Positions 36,627 to 44,936 of a stretch of DNA of 64,000 nt are shown here, in pieces; positions within the stretch are counted from its first letter, which is position 1; each line of letters opens with the position of its first letter. The notes under the pieces were generated by a model that was given only the letters and a program-made list of their open reading frames with translations, had not been told where the DNA came from and did no database searches. The stretch comes from RGIG1902 sp034926865 (GTDB taxonomy: Bacteria; Bacillota; Clostridia; Oscillospirales; Butyricicoccaceae). The stretch lies in the NCBI GenBank assembly GCA_034926865.1, contig JAYFQP010000003.1, positions 124,001 through 188,000 of the forward strand, given 5' to 3'. The translations under genes and the position numbers were made by a program.

Positions 36627-37280
36627 TCAATTCCCCAGTATGGCCTGCCAATCCTCAAAAGACGGGATATAGCAATCAGCAAAGCCTATTATCGCATCCC
36701 TGTCGGCCTTTGAGTAATCATCTTTGATAGCCACAGTCCTGAACCCAGCGCCCTTGGCTGTTTTTACAGCATACAGCACATCCTCCACAACGGCAACATC
36801 CTCGGTTTGCAGCCCCAAAAGTTCCTGCGCCTTATAATACACGCATGGGCTTTCCTTGCTTTGCCCCACCATTCGGCATGTGACTATACCCTCGAAATAA
36901 TTATATATTCCACAACGAATAAGTGCTGCCTGGGCAAGATCAAGATCGTTTGCTGTGGCCACTGCCATCTTTATTCCCATACCGGCAAGACTGCGTATTG
37001 CCTCAGCCACGCCTGATTTTGCCGGAGCATTATTTATGTATTCTTCCCTGATTATATCGTAAACGCCAGCTTCAATTTCACCATAACTTTTTTCAGGAAA
37101 ATAGTTTTCAATGAGATATTCTACCCCTTGAGAAAACGTCATGTGGGAAATCTTTTTATTCAGATCTTTCTCTGGTATTCTATCCTGTCTTTTTATGTAT
37201 TCGGACGCACATGTATCCCAGATGTACATGGAATCAAGCAGTGTCCCGTCCATGTCGAATATTACGCCTTTTATCTTCAT
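36627..37280 (-). CDS. HAD-superfamily phosphatase/phosphomutase
   Basis: 217 residues. Motif I DMDGTLLDS (D9 nucleophile, D11), a helical cap domain (about 15-85), motif II VATAND and motif III/IV VVEDVLYAVKTAKGAGF, the usual subclass I layout shared by phosphoglycolate phosphatase and beta-phosphoglucomutase. Substrate unknown. AGGTG lies 4 nt before ATG. It follows the thiamine pyrophosphokinase gene by 85 nt on the same strand. Confidence 0.87.
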   Translation of the reverse strand: MKIKGVIFDMDGTLLDSMYIWDTCASEYIKRQDRIPEKDLNKKISHMTFSQGVEYLIENYFPEKSYGEIEAGVYDIIREEYINNAPAKSGVAEAIRSLAGMGIKMAVATANDLDLAQAALIRCGIYNYFEGIVTCRMVGQSKESPCVYYKAQELLGLQTEDVAVVEDVLYAVKTAKGAGFRTVAIKDDYSKADRDAIIGFADCYIPSFEDWQAILGN

Positions 37281-37365
37281 CTTACACCTGCTTTTTAATG
37301 TCCGTCCGCCAAAACATTTGAGCTAACGGCTTTTTTAATTCTCATTCGCCAAACCTTGTGCTTAA

Positions 37366-38025
37366 TTACATAGTCTCAAAAAAGCGTCTCGGAGAACACT
37401 GCCACATTATCAAAAGGCTTCCTTTCCCAGCCGTTACTACGGCCTGATCCTCCAAAAACTCATTGCTTACCCCAATCGGGAATACCGACTTCATATGATA
37501 TTTTTCAAGCGGGTACTTTCCCCCTGTTATGCAGACGCCTTCCGTGTCTCCCGAGGGAGAAAAAACAGAAAAAACGCCGCCAGCTTCTCCCTTAAGCGCA
37601 ATAGAGGAATCGGATATCTGAGTAACAACCCATCCGTCGCCTATGAGATATCCTCTTGCCCCATGACAGTCAAGATACCCAAGCGCCTGATAATTTGCAT
37701 AGGCATGGTCTATGCGCCCGCCGATACAGCCATAAATAATAAAGGTCTTAAAACCCAGTTCAAGCCCTTTTTTTATGGCGAGCAAAACATCTGTATCGTC
37801 CTTTTCAGGGCTGTGATAAAGAAGTTCATAGCCTGTAGGGATATATCCGAGCGAATCAAAATCCCCCACCACTAAGTCGGGCTTAATATCACCCATTTCG
37901 CCAAAGCCACCGTCACAGGCCATGATATATGCCCCTGCCGTTTGGCTTATCTCAATATTCTTCGGGCGATATGCCCCAACTATATAGCATATTTTTTCAT
38001 TCATTCGTTTCACCACGGCTTTCAT
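37366..38025 (-). CDS. thiN: Thiamine pyrophosphokinase
   Basis: 219 residues. Signature elements ACDGG, VVGDFDSLG, SPEKDDTDVLLAI and YGCIGGRIDHAYANYQAL place it in the TPK family, which turns thiamine plus ATP into thiamine diphosphate. The C-terminal beta-domain is present. Start 38025 has AGGTG at 10 nt; an in-frame ATG at 38004 (MNEKICYIVG) is nearer to the usual family N-terminus. No THI-box riboswitch was noticed upstream. Confidence 0.92.
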   Translation of the reverse strand: MKAVVKRMNEKICYIVGAYRPKNIEISQTAGAYIMACDGGFGEMGDIKPDLVVGDFDSLGYIPTGYELLYHSPEKDDTDVLLAIKKGLELGFKTFIIYGCIGGRIDHAYANYQALGYLDCHGARGYLIGDGWVVTQISDSSIALKGEAGGVFSVFSPSGDTEGVCITGGKYPLEKYHMKSVFPIGVSNEFLEDQAVVTAGKGSLLIMWQCSPRRFFETM

Positions 38026-38112
38026 CTTTATAAAGCACCTGTCATTTTTGATATCGTCCCGGGTAGTCTCGCGGGCCTTTCATCTGTTGACAAAGCATTC
38101 GATGCAAGAGGT

Positions 38113-38121
38113 ATTATAACA
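38113..38121 (-). promoter_or_regulatory. Extended -10 promoter candidate for thiN
   Basis: On the minus strand TGTTATAAT, an extended -10 with a perfect TATAAT (38113-38118), about 85 nt upstream of thiN. No good -35 is present because a terminator stem occupies that position. Confidence 0.35.
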
Positions 38122-38128
38122 CAATACA

Positions 38129-38153
38129 CCCCAAAGGGGAATTCCCTTTGGGG
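38129..38153 (-). terminator. Hairpin after the ABC permease gene
   Basis: CCCCAAAGGG (38129-38138), loop GAATT, CCCTTTGGGG (38144-38153), a perfect 10-bp stem beyond the permease stop. No clear T tract follows on the minus strand, so termination is inferred from position. Confidence 0.5.
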
Positions 38154-38177
38154 CGTATAAAGCTTATAGGCTGCTTA

Positions 38178-38217
38178 CTTCTTTTTAATATTCCTTCTTT
38201 TTAATATTCCTTCTTTT
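38178..38217. repeat. 16-bp tandem duplication across the permease stop codon
   Basis: The unit CTTCTTTTTAATATTC occurs at 38178-38193 and again at 38194-38209, with half a third copy (CTTCTTTT) from 38210. The second copy contains the stop and last codons of the ABC permease, so the end of the gene has been copied downstream without changing the protein. Confidence 0.8.
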
Positions 38218-38839
38218 CCATAAACCTCAGGCTTAAGCGGTAGGAAACAAAAAGCAAAAGGGATACAGCTGCCACGGCTATAAGCACATATGTCCATATG
38301 TCTATACCGGCTAAAAATGCGCCAATATCGGCAAATGCGTTCCTACCAAGTATCGACACTCCGCCCCATATAAAGGCGGCGATCACCGCAAAAAATACAA
38401 ATGACATTATCCTTCCTTTTTCAATACCTAGCTTGATTATAGTTGGTATCGACAGTGAAAGAGTTATGGTCTGCATACATACAGCCACAATAACGGCCAC
38501 AAGCCACTCGGAGGGGTCAAAGCCTCCTTTGACAAGCTGCACCGCTGCTCCCAATACAGCCGCACCCGCCATCATACAAAAGCCAAGCAAAAACGCGAAG
38601 GCATATTTGCTTTTTACATACATACGCCTTGTCACAGGCATTGTGAGCAAAAAGCTCATTCCCCCCTCAAATTCGTCGTAGGTAAAAGTCGTCTGTGTAA
38701 GGGAAACTCCGATGATACCCATATAGCACATTACAAACATTGGCCCCTGAAGAGAAAACAAAATCGTCATGACAGCAATCGTCATCAGGACCTTTGTAGC
38801 CCTGAGGTATGAAAAATCCTTTATGATCAAACCCTTCAC
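38201..38839 (-). CDS. ABC-2 type transporter permease
   Basis: 212 residues with six predicted membrane segments (starting near 15, 37, 78, 112, 146 and 182). The N-terminal MKGLIIKDFSYLR and the EGGMSFLLTMPVTRRMYVKSK segment are typical of the ABC-2 membrane family paired with YtrB-like ATPases. It follows the ATPase gene with a 4-nt overlap and the GntR regulator. Export of a peptide or antibiotic is the usual role of such systems; the substrate is unknown. Confidence 0.87.
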   Translation of the reverse strand: MKGLIIKDFSYLRATKVLMTIAVMTILFSLQGPMFVMCYMGIIGVSLTQTTFTYDEFEGGMSFLLTMPVTRRMYVKSKYAFAFLLGFCMMAGAAVLGAAVQLVKGGFDPSEWLVAVIVAVCMQTITLSLSIPTIIKLGIEKGRIMSFVFFAVIAAFIWGGVSILGRNAFADIGAFLAGIDIWTYVLIAVAAVSLLLFVSYRLSLRFMEKKEY

Positions 38840-39687
38840 AGTTTTTCACCCCTTATCATCATAGTCATAACGCTGTCTATACCTCCATTATCAACCACAA
38901 GCCCGGGATACCTTGAAAGATAATAGGCCCTGTCATTTGTAAGGCAGCTTACCCCAAAGGTCTCCTTGCGGACACGCAAGATTTTTTCCTTATCGAGGCT
39001 CTCGTACTGCGAAGCCTGCGCCTTTATAATCCCATAGCTGCCGAGAAGCTTATCGGTATCCTCGTGCATAACTATTCTGCCGTTATCTATCATATATATG
39101 TCGTCGCAAAGCCCTTCAAGGTCCGACGATATGTGAGAGCTGATAAGTATTCCTCTGCTCTCGGTATCCATATACTCTCTTAACATATCAAGAACCTCAT
39201 CTCTGGCTATTACATCAAGACCAGCCGTAGGCTCGTCAAGAATCATCAGCTCTGCATCGTGGCTCATCGCACACAAAAGCCTGAACTTTGCCTTCATACC
39301 GCTGGAAAACTTCCTGATCTGTTTATCAAGAGGCAAACCCATCTCTCCGCATCGCTTTATAAAACCGGCATAGTCAAAGTTTCTATAAAGCTCTTTTTGT
39401 ATTCTCGCCGCGGCCTTTGCGGTGAGATAATTGCTAAAACCAGCCTCCGCAAGAATCACCCCTATTTTCTGCCTGTCTTCCGGCAAAAGCATGAATGGAT
39501 TTTTGCCTAAGACCTCTATGGTGCCTGATTCTATAGTGATAAGCCCTAAAACAGCCTTAAAAGCCGTAGTTTTTCCGGCGCCATTCTGCCCGATGAGGCC
39601 GGTTACATAACCCGGTTTTATCTCAAGAGAGCACTCCAGCCTGAATTCGCCGTAATCCTTGACGGCGTTTTCCATTTTTACAAGCAT
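38836..39687 (-). CDS. ABC transporter ATP-binding protein (YtrB-like)
   Basis: 283 residues. Walker A GQNGAGKT near residue 33, signature FSSGMKAKFRLL (degenerate LSGGQ), Walker B LMILDEPTAGLD and H-loop ISSHISSDLE. The short helical domain and the C-terminal extension match the GntR-linked YtrB/BcrA group. It energises the permease encoded downstream, and starts 2 nt after the regulator gene. Confidence 0.93.
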   Translation of the reverse strand: MLVKMENAVKDYGEFRLECSLEIKPGYVTGLIGQNGAGKTTAFKAVLGLITIESGTIEVLGKNPFMLLPEDRQKIGVILAEAGFSNYLTAKAAARIQKELYRNFDYAGFIKRCGEMGLPLDKQIRKFSSGMKAKFRLLCAMSHDAELMILDEPTAGLDVIARDEVLDMLREYMDTESRGILISSHISSDLEGLCDDIYMIDNGRIVMHEDTDKLLGSYGIIKAQASQYESLDKEKILRVRKETFGVSCLTNDRAYYLSRYPGLVVDNGGIDSVMTMMIRGEKL

Positions 39688-39689
39688 AT

Positions 39690-40061
39690 TTATTCCTCCA
39701 TAATCAAATCAACAAGCTTGATAAGCTCTTCACGTGTCATTCCCGCCCTTTTAGCCATCACAACGGTTTTTTCCATCTGGGCCTCCACGCTTTTACGCGC
39801 CTCTTCTTCAAGAATACTAAGCCCTACCTTCTCAACAAAGCTCCCTTTGCCGTGAACCGTTGAAATAAACCCCTCGCTCTCAAGCGTATCATAGGCTTTT
39901 TTGACAGTGAGAGCACTTATTTTTAGCTCCCTTGCCATCACGCGTACCGAGGGAAGTGGTGAGCCATCCGGCAGCAATCCCCTTGTTATCATATTCTTGA
40001 TTTGGTTTATAATCTGCTCATAGATGGGCGTCTGAGAGGAAGCGCTGATAATTATCTCCAT
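39690..40061 (-). CDS. GntR-family transcriptional regulator (YtrA subfamily)
   Basis: 123 residues from ATG at 40061 (GGGGAG 5 nt upstream). Winged helix: QTPIYEQIINQIKNMITRG, SPLPSVRVMARELKISALTVKKAYDTLESEGF and GKGSFV. The short C-terminal helical part, without a ligand-binding domain of the FadR or UTRA type, defines the YtrA group, which controls adjacent ABC transporters. It heads the operon and probably represses it through the repeats at 40083-40102. Confidence 0.92.
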   Translation of the reverse strand: MEIIISASSQTPIYEQIINQIKNMITRGLLPDGSPLPSVRVMARELKISALTVKKAYDTLESEGFISTVHGKGSFVEKVGLSILEEEARKSVEAQMEKTVVMAKRAGMTREELIKLVDLIMEE

Positions 40062-40082
40062 TCTTTCTCCCCTTTTCAATAA

Positions 40083-40113
40083 ACAGTATATAACAGTATA
40101 TAACACTTGTCAA
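40083..40113 (-). promoter_or_regulatory. Promoter with tandem operator of the GntR-ABC operon
   Basis: On the minus strand TTGACA (40108-40113), 17 bp, TATACT (40085-40090). The 10-bp unit ACAGTATATA is repeated back to back at 40083-40092 and 40093-40102 and covers the -10 and half the spacer. The start codon is only about 20 nt beyond the expected transcript start. Repression by the YtrA-like protein is inferred. Confidence 0.65.
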
Positions 40114-40148
40114 TACAAAGAGATACGTTTTCCCATATTTACGTTATT

Positions 40149-40178
40149 AAAAAGCCCCGCCGAAATGGCGAGGCTTTT
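40149..40178 (-). terminator. Terminator after the BMP lipoprotein gene
   Basis: AAAAAGCC-C-CGCC pairs with GGCG-A-GGCTTTT around a GAAAT loop. A run of T follows on the minus strand (CTTTTTAATAAC). Confidence 0.65.
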
Positions 40179-40204
40179 GGATGATTATCATATGCGCAAA
40201 ACAG

Positions 40205-41251
40205 CTATTTTATTGCATTCGCAATAATGATCTCGTTTCCCAGAAGTTTTTCTTTCAATTGGCTGCAGGCTTCAATGGTTTCCTTTGAAAGGTTAGGATT
40301 ATCTTTTGGCAGGCCGACTGCTTCTTTTTCAAGATCAAATACAGACAGTTGCCCAAGAGGCGAAACATCACCTTCTATAATATCTGCGGCTATTACTTCC
40401 ACGGCTTTGCCGTAATCGCACACTGCAGACGTAACGACAGTTGAAAGATCTTTGTCCGGATCATACATGGCCGTGTCAAAAACGTCAACGTCAGACCCCA
40501 CTATCCATATATCATCCCCCACGGTACGCCTCATCCTGGCTTCAGCCAGCGCACCAAGGCCGGATGGATCAGACGAAACAAGTAGGCAGTTAACACCATT
40601 TTCAAAAAGAGTTGCCGCCTGCTGCTGCCCAAGGGGATAGTCTACAGAATCACTCAGAAACACAAAATCGCTTTTATCGGCAGTAACTTTTGCCCCAGAG
40701 TTATCCACCGCATAGTTTACCCCCTGCAAAAAGCCCGACAGCAGCTCCTGATTTGAAGCTGAAGAAGAACCGAATACTCCCCCGAACCTGTAACCTTCAA
40801 GCTCAAGTGCTGAAGCAAAGCCAGCCAAAAAGCCGGCCTGACTTTTGTCAAAAACCGCGGCCGCAACATTATCGGATATCTGCGGAGGGTTGCAGTCAAT
40901 AGCTATAAATAGGCATTCCTTATACGTATCGCTTGCCTCTTGCAAGGCTTCGGTAAAAAGCGCTCCCGGCAAAACAATAATGTTATATCCGCTTTCAACA
41001 AGTGTCTTCACCCCCTGCATAAAGCTTTGGGTATCTGCTGAAGACGGGCAATAATAGTTTATCTCTACGCCGTATTTCTTCTGAATCTTCTCCAGGCCTT
41101 CCCATACGGCCTGATTAAGATGATTATCGCTTATGGGCCCAGAATCGGTCACCATTCCGATTTTATAATCAGTCTCATTTCGTGAACAGGCCGTCAATAG
41201 ACCAAACGTCATAAATATTAAAAGGATTATTGAAAGCTTCTTTTGTATCAT
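40205..41251 (-). CDS. BMP-family lipoprotein (substrate-binding protein)
   Basis: 348 residues from ATG at 41251 (GGAGG 9 nt upstream). A signal peptide ends in the lipobox LLTAC (C22). The mature part resembles the Bmp/PnrA/Med periplasmic-binding fold: IGMVTDSGPISDNHLNQAVWEGL, IIVLPGALF, FIAIDCNPP, AAAVFDKSQAGFLAGFASAL and WIVGSDVDVFD. Relatives bind purine nucleosides for an ABC importer, but no permease or ATPase for such a system is adjacent. Some act as regulators of competence (Med). It follows the DUF3048 lipoprotein by 37 nt and is probably co-transcribed. Confidence 0.85.
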   Translation of the reverse strand: MIQKKLSIILLIFMTFGLLTACSRNETDYKIGMVTDSGPISDNHLNQAVWEGLEKIQKKYGVEINYYCPSSADTQSFMQGVKTLVESGYNIIVLPGALFTEALQEASDTYKECLFIAIDCNPPQISDNVAAAVFDKSQAGFLAGFASALELEGYRFGGVFGSSSASNQELLSGFLQGVNYAVDNSGAKVTADKSDFVFLSDSVDYPLGQQQAATLFENGVNCLLVSSDPSGLGALAEARMRRTVGDDIWIVGSDVDVFDTAMYDPDKDLSTVVTSAVCDYGKAVEVIAADIIEGDVSPLGQLSVFDLEKEAVGLPKDNPNLSKETIEACSQLKEKLLGNEIIIANAIK

Positions 41252-41288
41252 CTGTAGGTTCCTCCTGTATCTGTAAAGGCAGAGCAAA

Positions 41289-42371
41289 TTATTCTATATC
41301 GACAGCGGCTTTTTCAGTCACTACCGAAACAAAGGTTTTACCGCGCTCTAGCTTAAGTTCGCTTCCGGCGGCATCATAAAAGCTTATCGGCTCATTATAG
41401 GCATTCTTCTCCCAGGTTATGGGTATATATTTACCATTGCAGAAATAATACCCCTCGCCGCTTCCGTTCGTCTTAACCTCGACAAGCTTAAGCGCGTTCC
41501 CTGCAACGTCCGTTGTTTCCATGCGAAGCACAAGAAGGTTCTTAACCTCGATCTGAACGCCAAGGTAAGCATCCATATGAGGATCCCCGTACTGGTATCG
41601 CAAATAGGTACCCTTTGAGGCATCATAAACATAATAGGGCTTGTTGCGTTCACTATATGTCACACTAACTTTGGACATTGCGCTGCCGCCTGAGGCCGAG
41701 CTATCGGAAGCAAAGCTGAAAGCCGATGGCTGCTCCGCCTGAGAAAGATCTTTATTAAGTGAGGCAAGAGCATTTTCAATATATTCGCCGGTAGTATATA
41801 CGGAATGCTCAAGCCCAAGCGTCTTTCGCCTTTCGGGATCGCGGAAGAAAAGCGTCCCCTCCCAGCTGCCTTTTATGCCATCAATACTGATAAGGTCCTT
41901 CCTTTCGGCAATGGCATTATATGCAGGCACGCTGCCGCCAAAATGCATATAAACGGCCCCGTAGCTTTGGGCAATATCTATAAAATACGGCCTTGAGCTC
42001 CGTATGGAGGCAAGCTTCTCTATCTTTGAGGGGTCTTTAAAAATGGCAAGAAGGCGGGTTATCCTTCCCTCCGCCAGCATCTCATAGATGATATCTGCCT
42101 GGCTTATGCCCCACTGCGGAAGGCTGTCATAGCTGTTGCTGACCATTATCGCCACCGGCCGCTGTTCAAGGGCCGAATCGGAAATACCATCACAAAGACC
42201 CGTAAGCGGATTGACATTCCCGTCCGGCACAAACTCATCGCCTTTTTCTCCTTCATCAGGAGTTTCCGAAATACGCGTATCAGTCTGTTTTCCGCCATTG
42301 TCAGTTTCGTTCATCCCGCATGCAGTAAAAACCGCCGCTATCATAAGCACAAGGATTAAAACCTTCTTCAT
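41289..42371 (-). CDS. DUF3048-family lipoprotein (YerB-like)
   Basis: 360 residues from ATG at 42371 (CGGAGG 9 nt upstream). Signal peptide with lipobox FTAC (C18) and an acidic linker. The DUF3048 core is recognisable by NPLTGL, RPVAIMVSNSYDSLPQWGIS, IYEMLAEGRITRLLAIF, SIRSSRPYFIDIA and YMHFGGSVPAY; the C-terminal domain ends in the expected GKTFVSVV. YerB-type proteins are surface-anchored and of unknown biochemical function. It starts 16 nt after the DUF4364 gene. Confidence 0.88.
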   Translation of the reverse strand: MKKVLILVLMIAAVFTACGMNETDNGGKQTDTRISETPDEGEKGDEFVPDGNVNPLTGLCDGISDSALEQRPVAIMVSNSYDSLPQWGISQADIIYEMLAEGRITRLLAIFKDPSKIEKLASIRSSRPYFIDIAQSYGAVYMHFGGSVPAYNAIAERKDLISIDGIKGSWEGTLFFRDPERRKTLGLEHSVYTTGEYIENALASLNKDLSQAEQPSAFSFASDSSASGGSAMSKVSVTYSERNKPYYVYDASKGTYLRYQYGDPHMDAYLGVQIEVKNLLVLRMETTDVAGNALKLVEVKTNGSGEGYYFCNGKYIPITWEKNAYNEPISFYDAAGSELKLERGKTFVSVVTEKAAVDIE

Positions 42372-42387
42372 TGAGGCATACCTCCGA

Positions 42388-42930
42388 TTAAGATTTTTCT
42401 TTGTCGTCAAGGAGCAGATTCAAAAGCCCCTTAAATATGTTTTCAGCGTTCTCCTTGAAATTTTCCTCCAGTATGCGGCACTGCCGCTCGCTGTAAACCA
42501 GCATCGACATAGAGATAATATCGGTGCTTTTGTCGCACACCGTCAAGGTTACATTAAACGTGCCGTCTCCGTTATCCGTATGATAAGCCTTGATGCTGTC
42601 CGCCCTGCGTATCTTTCTGACAACGCGTATCACACCAGCCTGGACTTTGTCACATACGCTGGTCCTCAGATGCCCTGCCATGAGATCAACTACTTCTCTG
42701 CCCTTAATAGTCAAAAGATATTGCTTTTCGCCTGCGACATCTATTTCAGATATATGCTTTGAATCTATCAATTCGCGTAAAAATTGTGCAAATTCAAAAT
42801 ATCCAAACCCGTCGTCAACCATCACTATATCGAGGAGATCATCCTCGCTTATGGTTATGGGAAGCAGGCTAAGGCAATATAGGATAAGATACTTGATATC
42901 CTCAGGCTCTCTCACATATCCCTGCCGCAT
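42388..42930 (-). CDS. DUF4364-family protein
   Basis: 180 residues from ATG at 42930 (GGAGGTG 6 nt upstream). The N-terminal half looks like a winged helix (EDIKYLILYCLSLLPITISEDDLLDIVMVDDGFGYFEFAQFL split by loops) and the C-terminal half has the CDKVQAGVIRVVRKI and NVTLTVCDKSTDIISM elements of DUF4364. DNA binding is likely from the fold but the target is unknown. First gene of a run with the two lipoproteins. Confidence 0.8.
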   Translation of the reverse strand: MRQGYVREPEDIKYLILYCLSLLPITISEDDLLDIVMVDDGFGYFEFAQFLRELIDSKHISEIDVAGEKQYLLTIKGREVVDLMAGHLRTSVCDKVQAGVIRVVRKIRRADSIKAYHTDNGDGTFNVTLTVCDKSTDIISMSMLVYSERQCRILEENFKENAENIFKGLLNLLLDDKEKS

Positions 42931-43058
42931 ATGCTTCACCTCCGCAAATAACACTGAATTATCCAATTAAGTATAACATAAGTAACAATTAAAATAAAAG
43001 CATATTTATGAACAATAGGCACGATTATGAATAAAATACCTTATAGAGAGGTGAAAAC

Positions 43059-43706
43059 ATGCTTGATTATGATGGGACACAAACGGAGGTTTTGACAGGA
43101 GAACTTACGGGAAAAGCAGATATATCAAATGGGGCTACACTTGAGTACTCCCTCAGTTATCCTGTCGTTTCTAAAAGCAGAAGCATATCTTTTTTTTACC
43201 GTTCAAATGCCCTTAAATACCAGTCTCTGATAAATTCGCGTTATGTAAACGAACTGAGACGGCTTCCACCGGGATGGGGACCTCTGGAAAGCAAAATAAA
43301 CGGCACATTCGAGGTAATGTACAACAAAAATGGCCTTCTCTCCATATTTATGGATACATACGAAGATATGGGCATGTACAGGCTTACTTTAGGACGCACC
43401 TCTGCGACATGGAATGTCCGCTCCAGCCGCAGATCGGAGCTTAATCAGCTTTTTAAAAACCAGCAAATGCTGAATAATATTGTTAGCAAACATATTTTCA
43501 AAGAAGTTGAAGAGAGCCAAAATGCTTATCCCGGCAGCTACTATTTCGATAAACGATTGTTCAAGCGCCCATGGGGTTATTACCTGACGGATCGGGGCTT
43601 GGCTGTATATTACCAAAAAGGAACGGTGGCCCCCGGCAACAGCGGCATACCCACTTTTCTCATTCCCTGGGATGCGCTCAAACCCATAGTTAATTTTACC
43701 CCTTAA
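43059..43706 (+). CDS. Protein with DUF3298-like C-terminus
   Basis: 215 residues. AGAGGTG lies upstream of ATG. The C-terminal part YYLTDRGLAVYYQKGTVAP with GIPTFLIPWDAL matches the DUF3298 consensus (FxxxxxGLxFYFxPYEIAPYAxGxPxxxIPY) seen in RsiV and secreted clostridial proteins. Unlike those, no signal peptide or membrane helix is visible, so it may be cytoplasmic. Function unknown. Divergent from the DUF4364 gene. Confidence 0.65.
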   Translation: MLDYDGTQTEVLTGELTGKADISNGATLEYSLSYPVVSKSRSISFFYRSNALKYQSLINSRYVNELRRLPPGWGPLESKINGTFEVMYNKNGLLSIFMDTYEDMGMYRLTLGRTSATWNVRSSRRSELNQLFKNQQMLNNIVSKHIFKEVEESQNAYPGSYYFDKRLFKRPWGYYLTDRGLAVYYQKGTVAPGNSGIPTFLIPWDALKPIVNFTP

Positions 43707-43803
43707 GTGTTGTTCGTGGACAAAAGGCATGTTATAATCTTATTAAATACCGGGCGGCCATTATCGCCGCCCTTAGAGAAAGAAAAATGCGGGTGATAAC
43801 GAG

Positions 43804-44364
43804 ATGAAAGCCATAAAGAATATATTTTCAACCATATTATGTCTTATTGCGGCTCTTGCCCTCTTTCAGTGTCTTTTTATAACATTTTCAAACGGAGATC
43901 TTTTCCCTACCTTTCTCAGCACCGGAGCCTATGTCACCAATACAGGAGAGTTCGGCGATATTCTGCCTCATGGGAGCATAGCTCTGACCAAGAAAACGGA
44001 CGAGCTTGAAAGAGGGGACATCATCGTCTATTTATACAGGGATGACGTTGCCTTTGGCGCGGTTATCAGAGAAGATGGCGACAATATAGATATTTTATCT
44101 TCCGGTGAACCAATTACGGTACATAAAAACACGGTTGCAGGAAAGGTCTTTTATCAGATAACACATCTCGGCTATGCCGCTTCAGTTATAAAATCAAACA
44201 GGATCATAGTCTGGTCTGCCTGCGGTGTCTTAATTGCGCTGGCATTTTTATGGATAGTCACGCTTCCGGGCCGAAGGCGCAAGGGTGAGATAAAAGAGCT
44301 AATCAAGCTTTTTGACCATTATGGTCACAAATATGACCTTGAGGAAGCCGATATCGATTATTGA
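43804..44364 (+). CDS. SipW-like signal peptidase homologue lacking the catalytic serine
   Basis: 186 residues. Membrane helices near 7-28 and 132-153 flank an S26-like domain: HGSIALTKKTDELERGDIIVYLY (split at KTDE) and VAGKVFYQITHLGYAASVIK match the SipW/archaeal-type family. The catalytic box normally SGSMEP reads T47-G-E49-F-G-D, so the nucleophile serine is glutamate here. The later histidine or lysine general base is also not evident (AFGAVIREDG). It is probably not a peptidase. GGGTGAT precedes ATG. A GGGCGGC/GCCGCCC hairpin (43752-43772) lies in its leader. Confidence 0.7.
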   Translation: MKAIKNIFSTILCLIAALALFQCLFITFSNGDLFPTFLSTGAYVTNTGEFGDILPHGSIALTKKTDELERGDIIVYLYRDDVAFGAVIREDGDNIDILSSGEPITVHKNTVAGKVFYQITHLGYAASVIKSNRIIVWSACGVLIALAFLWIVTLPGRRRKGEIKELIKLFDHYGHKYDLEEADIDY

Positions 44365-44473
44365 TACAAGAAAAGGCCTAAGCATTCCCCATTTTAACGT
44401 TCTCGTCAAGAAAAAAGCTGCTTATCAGAGGATCTACGGCCGCTGATAAAATCCCCCCACAAGGCGGAAAAAA

Positions 44474-44839
44474 ATGAAAAGTACAAAGTATTGGCTTATA
44501 ATCATAGGGCTTATCCTTGCCGTTTCATGCCTGATTGCATATGTTATGTCACAAAACCAGGGCAGGACAGCCATTATCACCCAAAACGGTAAAGAGCTTT
44601 ATTCTATCGATCTTGACGCTGTGGATGAACCATACACCATTGAAATAAAAGGTAAATATACGAATAAAATTTGTGTCGAGCATGGCCGCATACGAGTTGA
44701 AGACTCAGACTGCCCAGACCAGATATGCGTCAAGCACGGCTGGATAACTGAGGGAGGCTCGCCCATAGTGTGCCTGCCAAACGGCCTTGTCATAGAGATT
44801 AAAGGTGGATCTTCATCAGCGGATACGGTATCGAAATAA
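44474..44839 (+). CDS. Membrane-anchored NusG domain II protein
   Basis: 121 residues. One N-terminal membrane helix (about 6-26), then the extracytoplasmic NusG_II fold with VEDSDCPDQICVKHGWI and SPIVCLPNGLVIEI, the paired-cysteine signature of this family. AAGGCGG lies 6 nt before ATG. In many clostridia such genes neighbour a Gx-type transporter and an FMN-binding protein linked to quinone or redox functions; neither is present here. Function unknown. Confidence 0.87.
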   Translation: MKSTKYWLIIIGLILAVSCLIAYVMSQNQGRTAIITQNGKELYSIDLDAVDEPYTIEIKGKYTNKICVEHGRIRVEDSDCPDQICVKHGWITEGGSPIVCLPNGLVIEIKGGSSSADTVSK

Positions 44840-44879
44840 TTGTTCCATTATTTTGCCTCCGCGTTTCATTAATAGATAA

Positions 44880-44912
44880 AAGGACGGCGTTTTCGCCGTC
44901 CTTGATTTTTTC
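44880..44912 (+). terminator. Intrinsic terminator after the NusG_II gene
   Basis: AAGGACGGCG (44880-44889), loop TTTT, CGCCGTCCTT (44894-44903), then GATTTTTTCTT. Confidence 0.85.
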
Positions 44913-44936
44913 TTCTCCGCCTTTTGGCGATAATGG

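Noticed and set aside
38026..38130. TPP riboswitch before thiN
   Set aside because: No CUGAGA or ACCUGA-type elements found; only an extended -10 promoter is visible.
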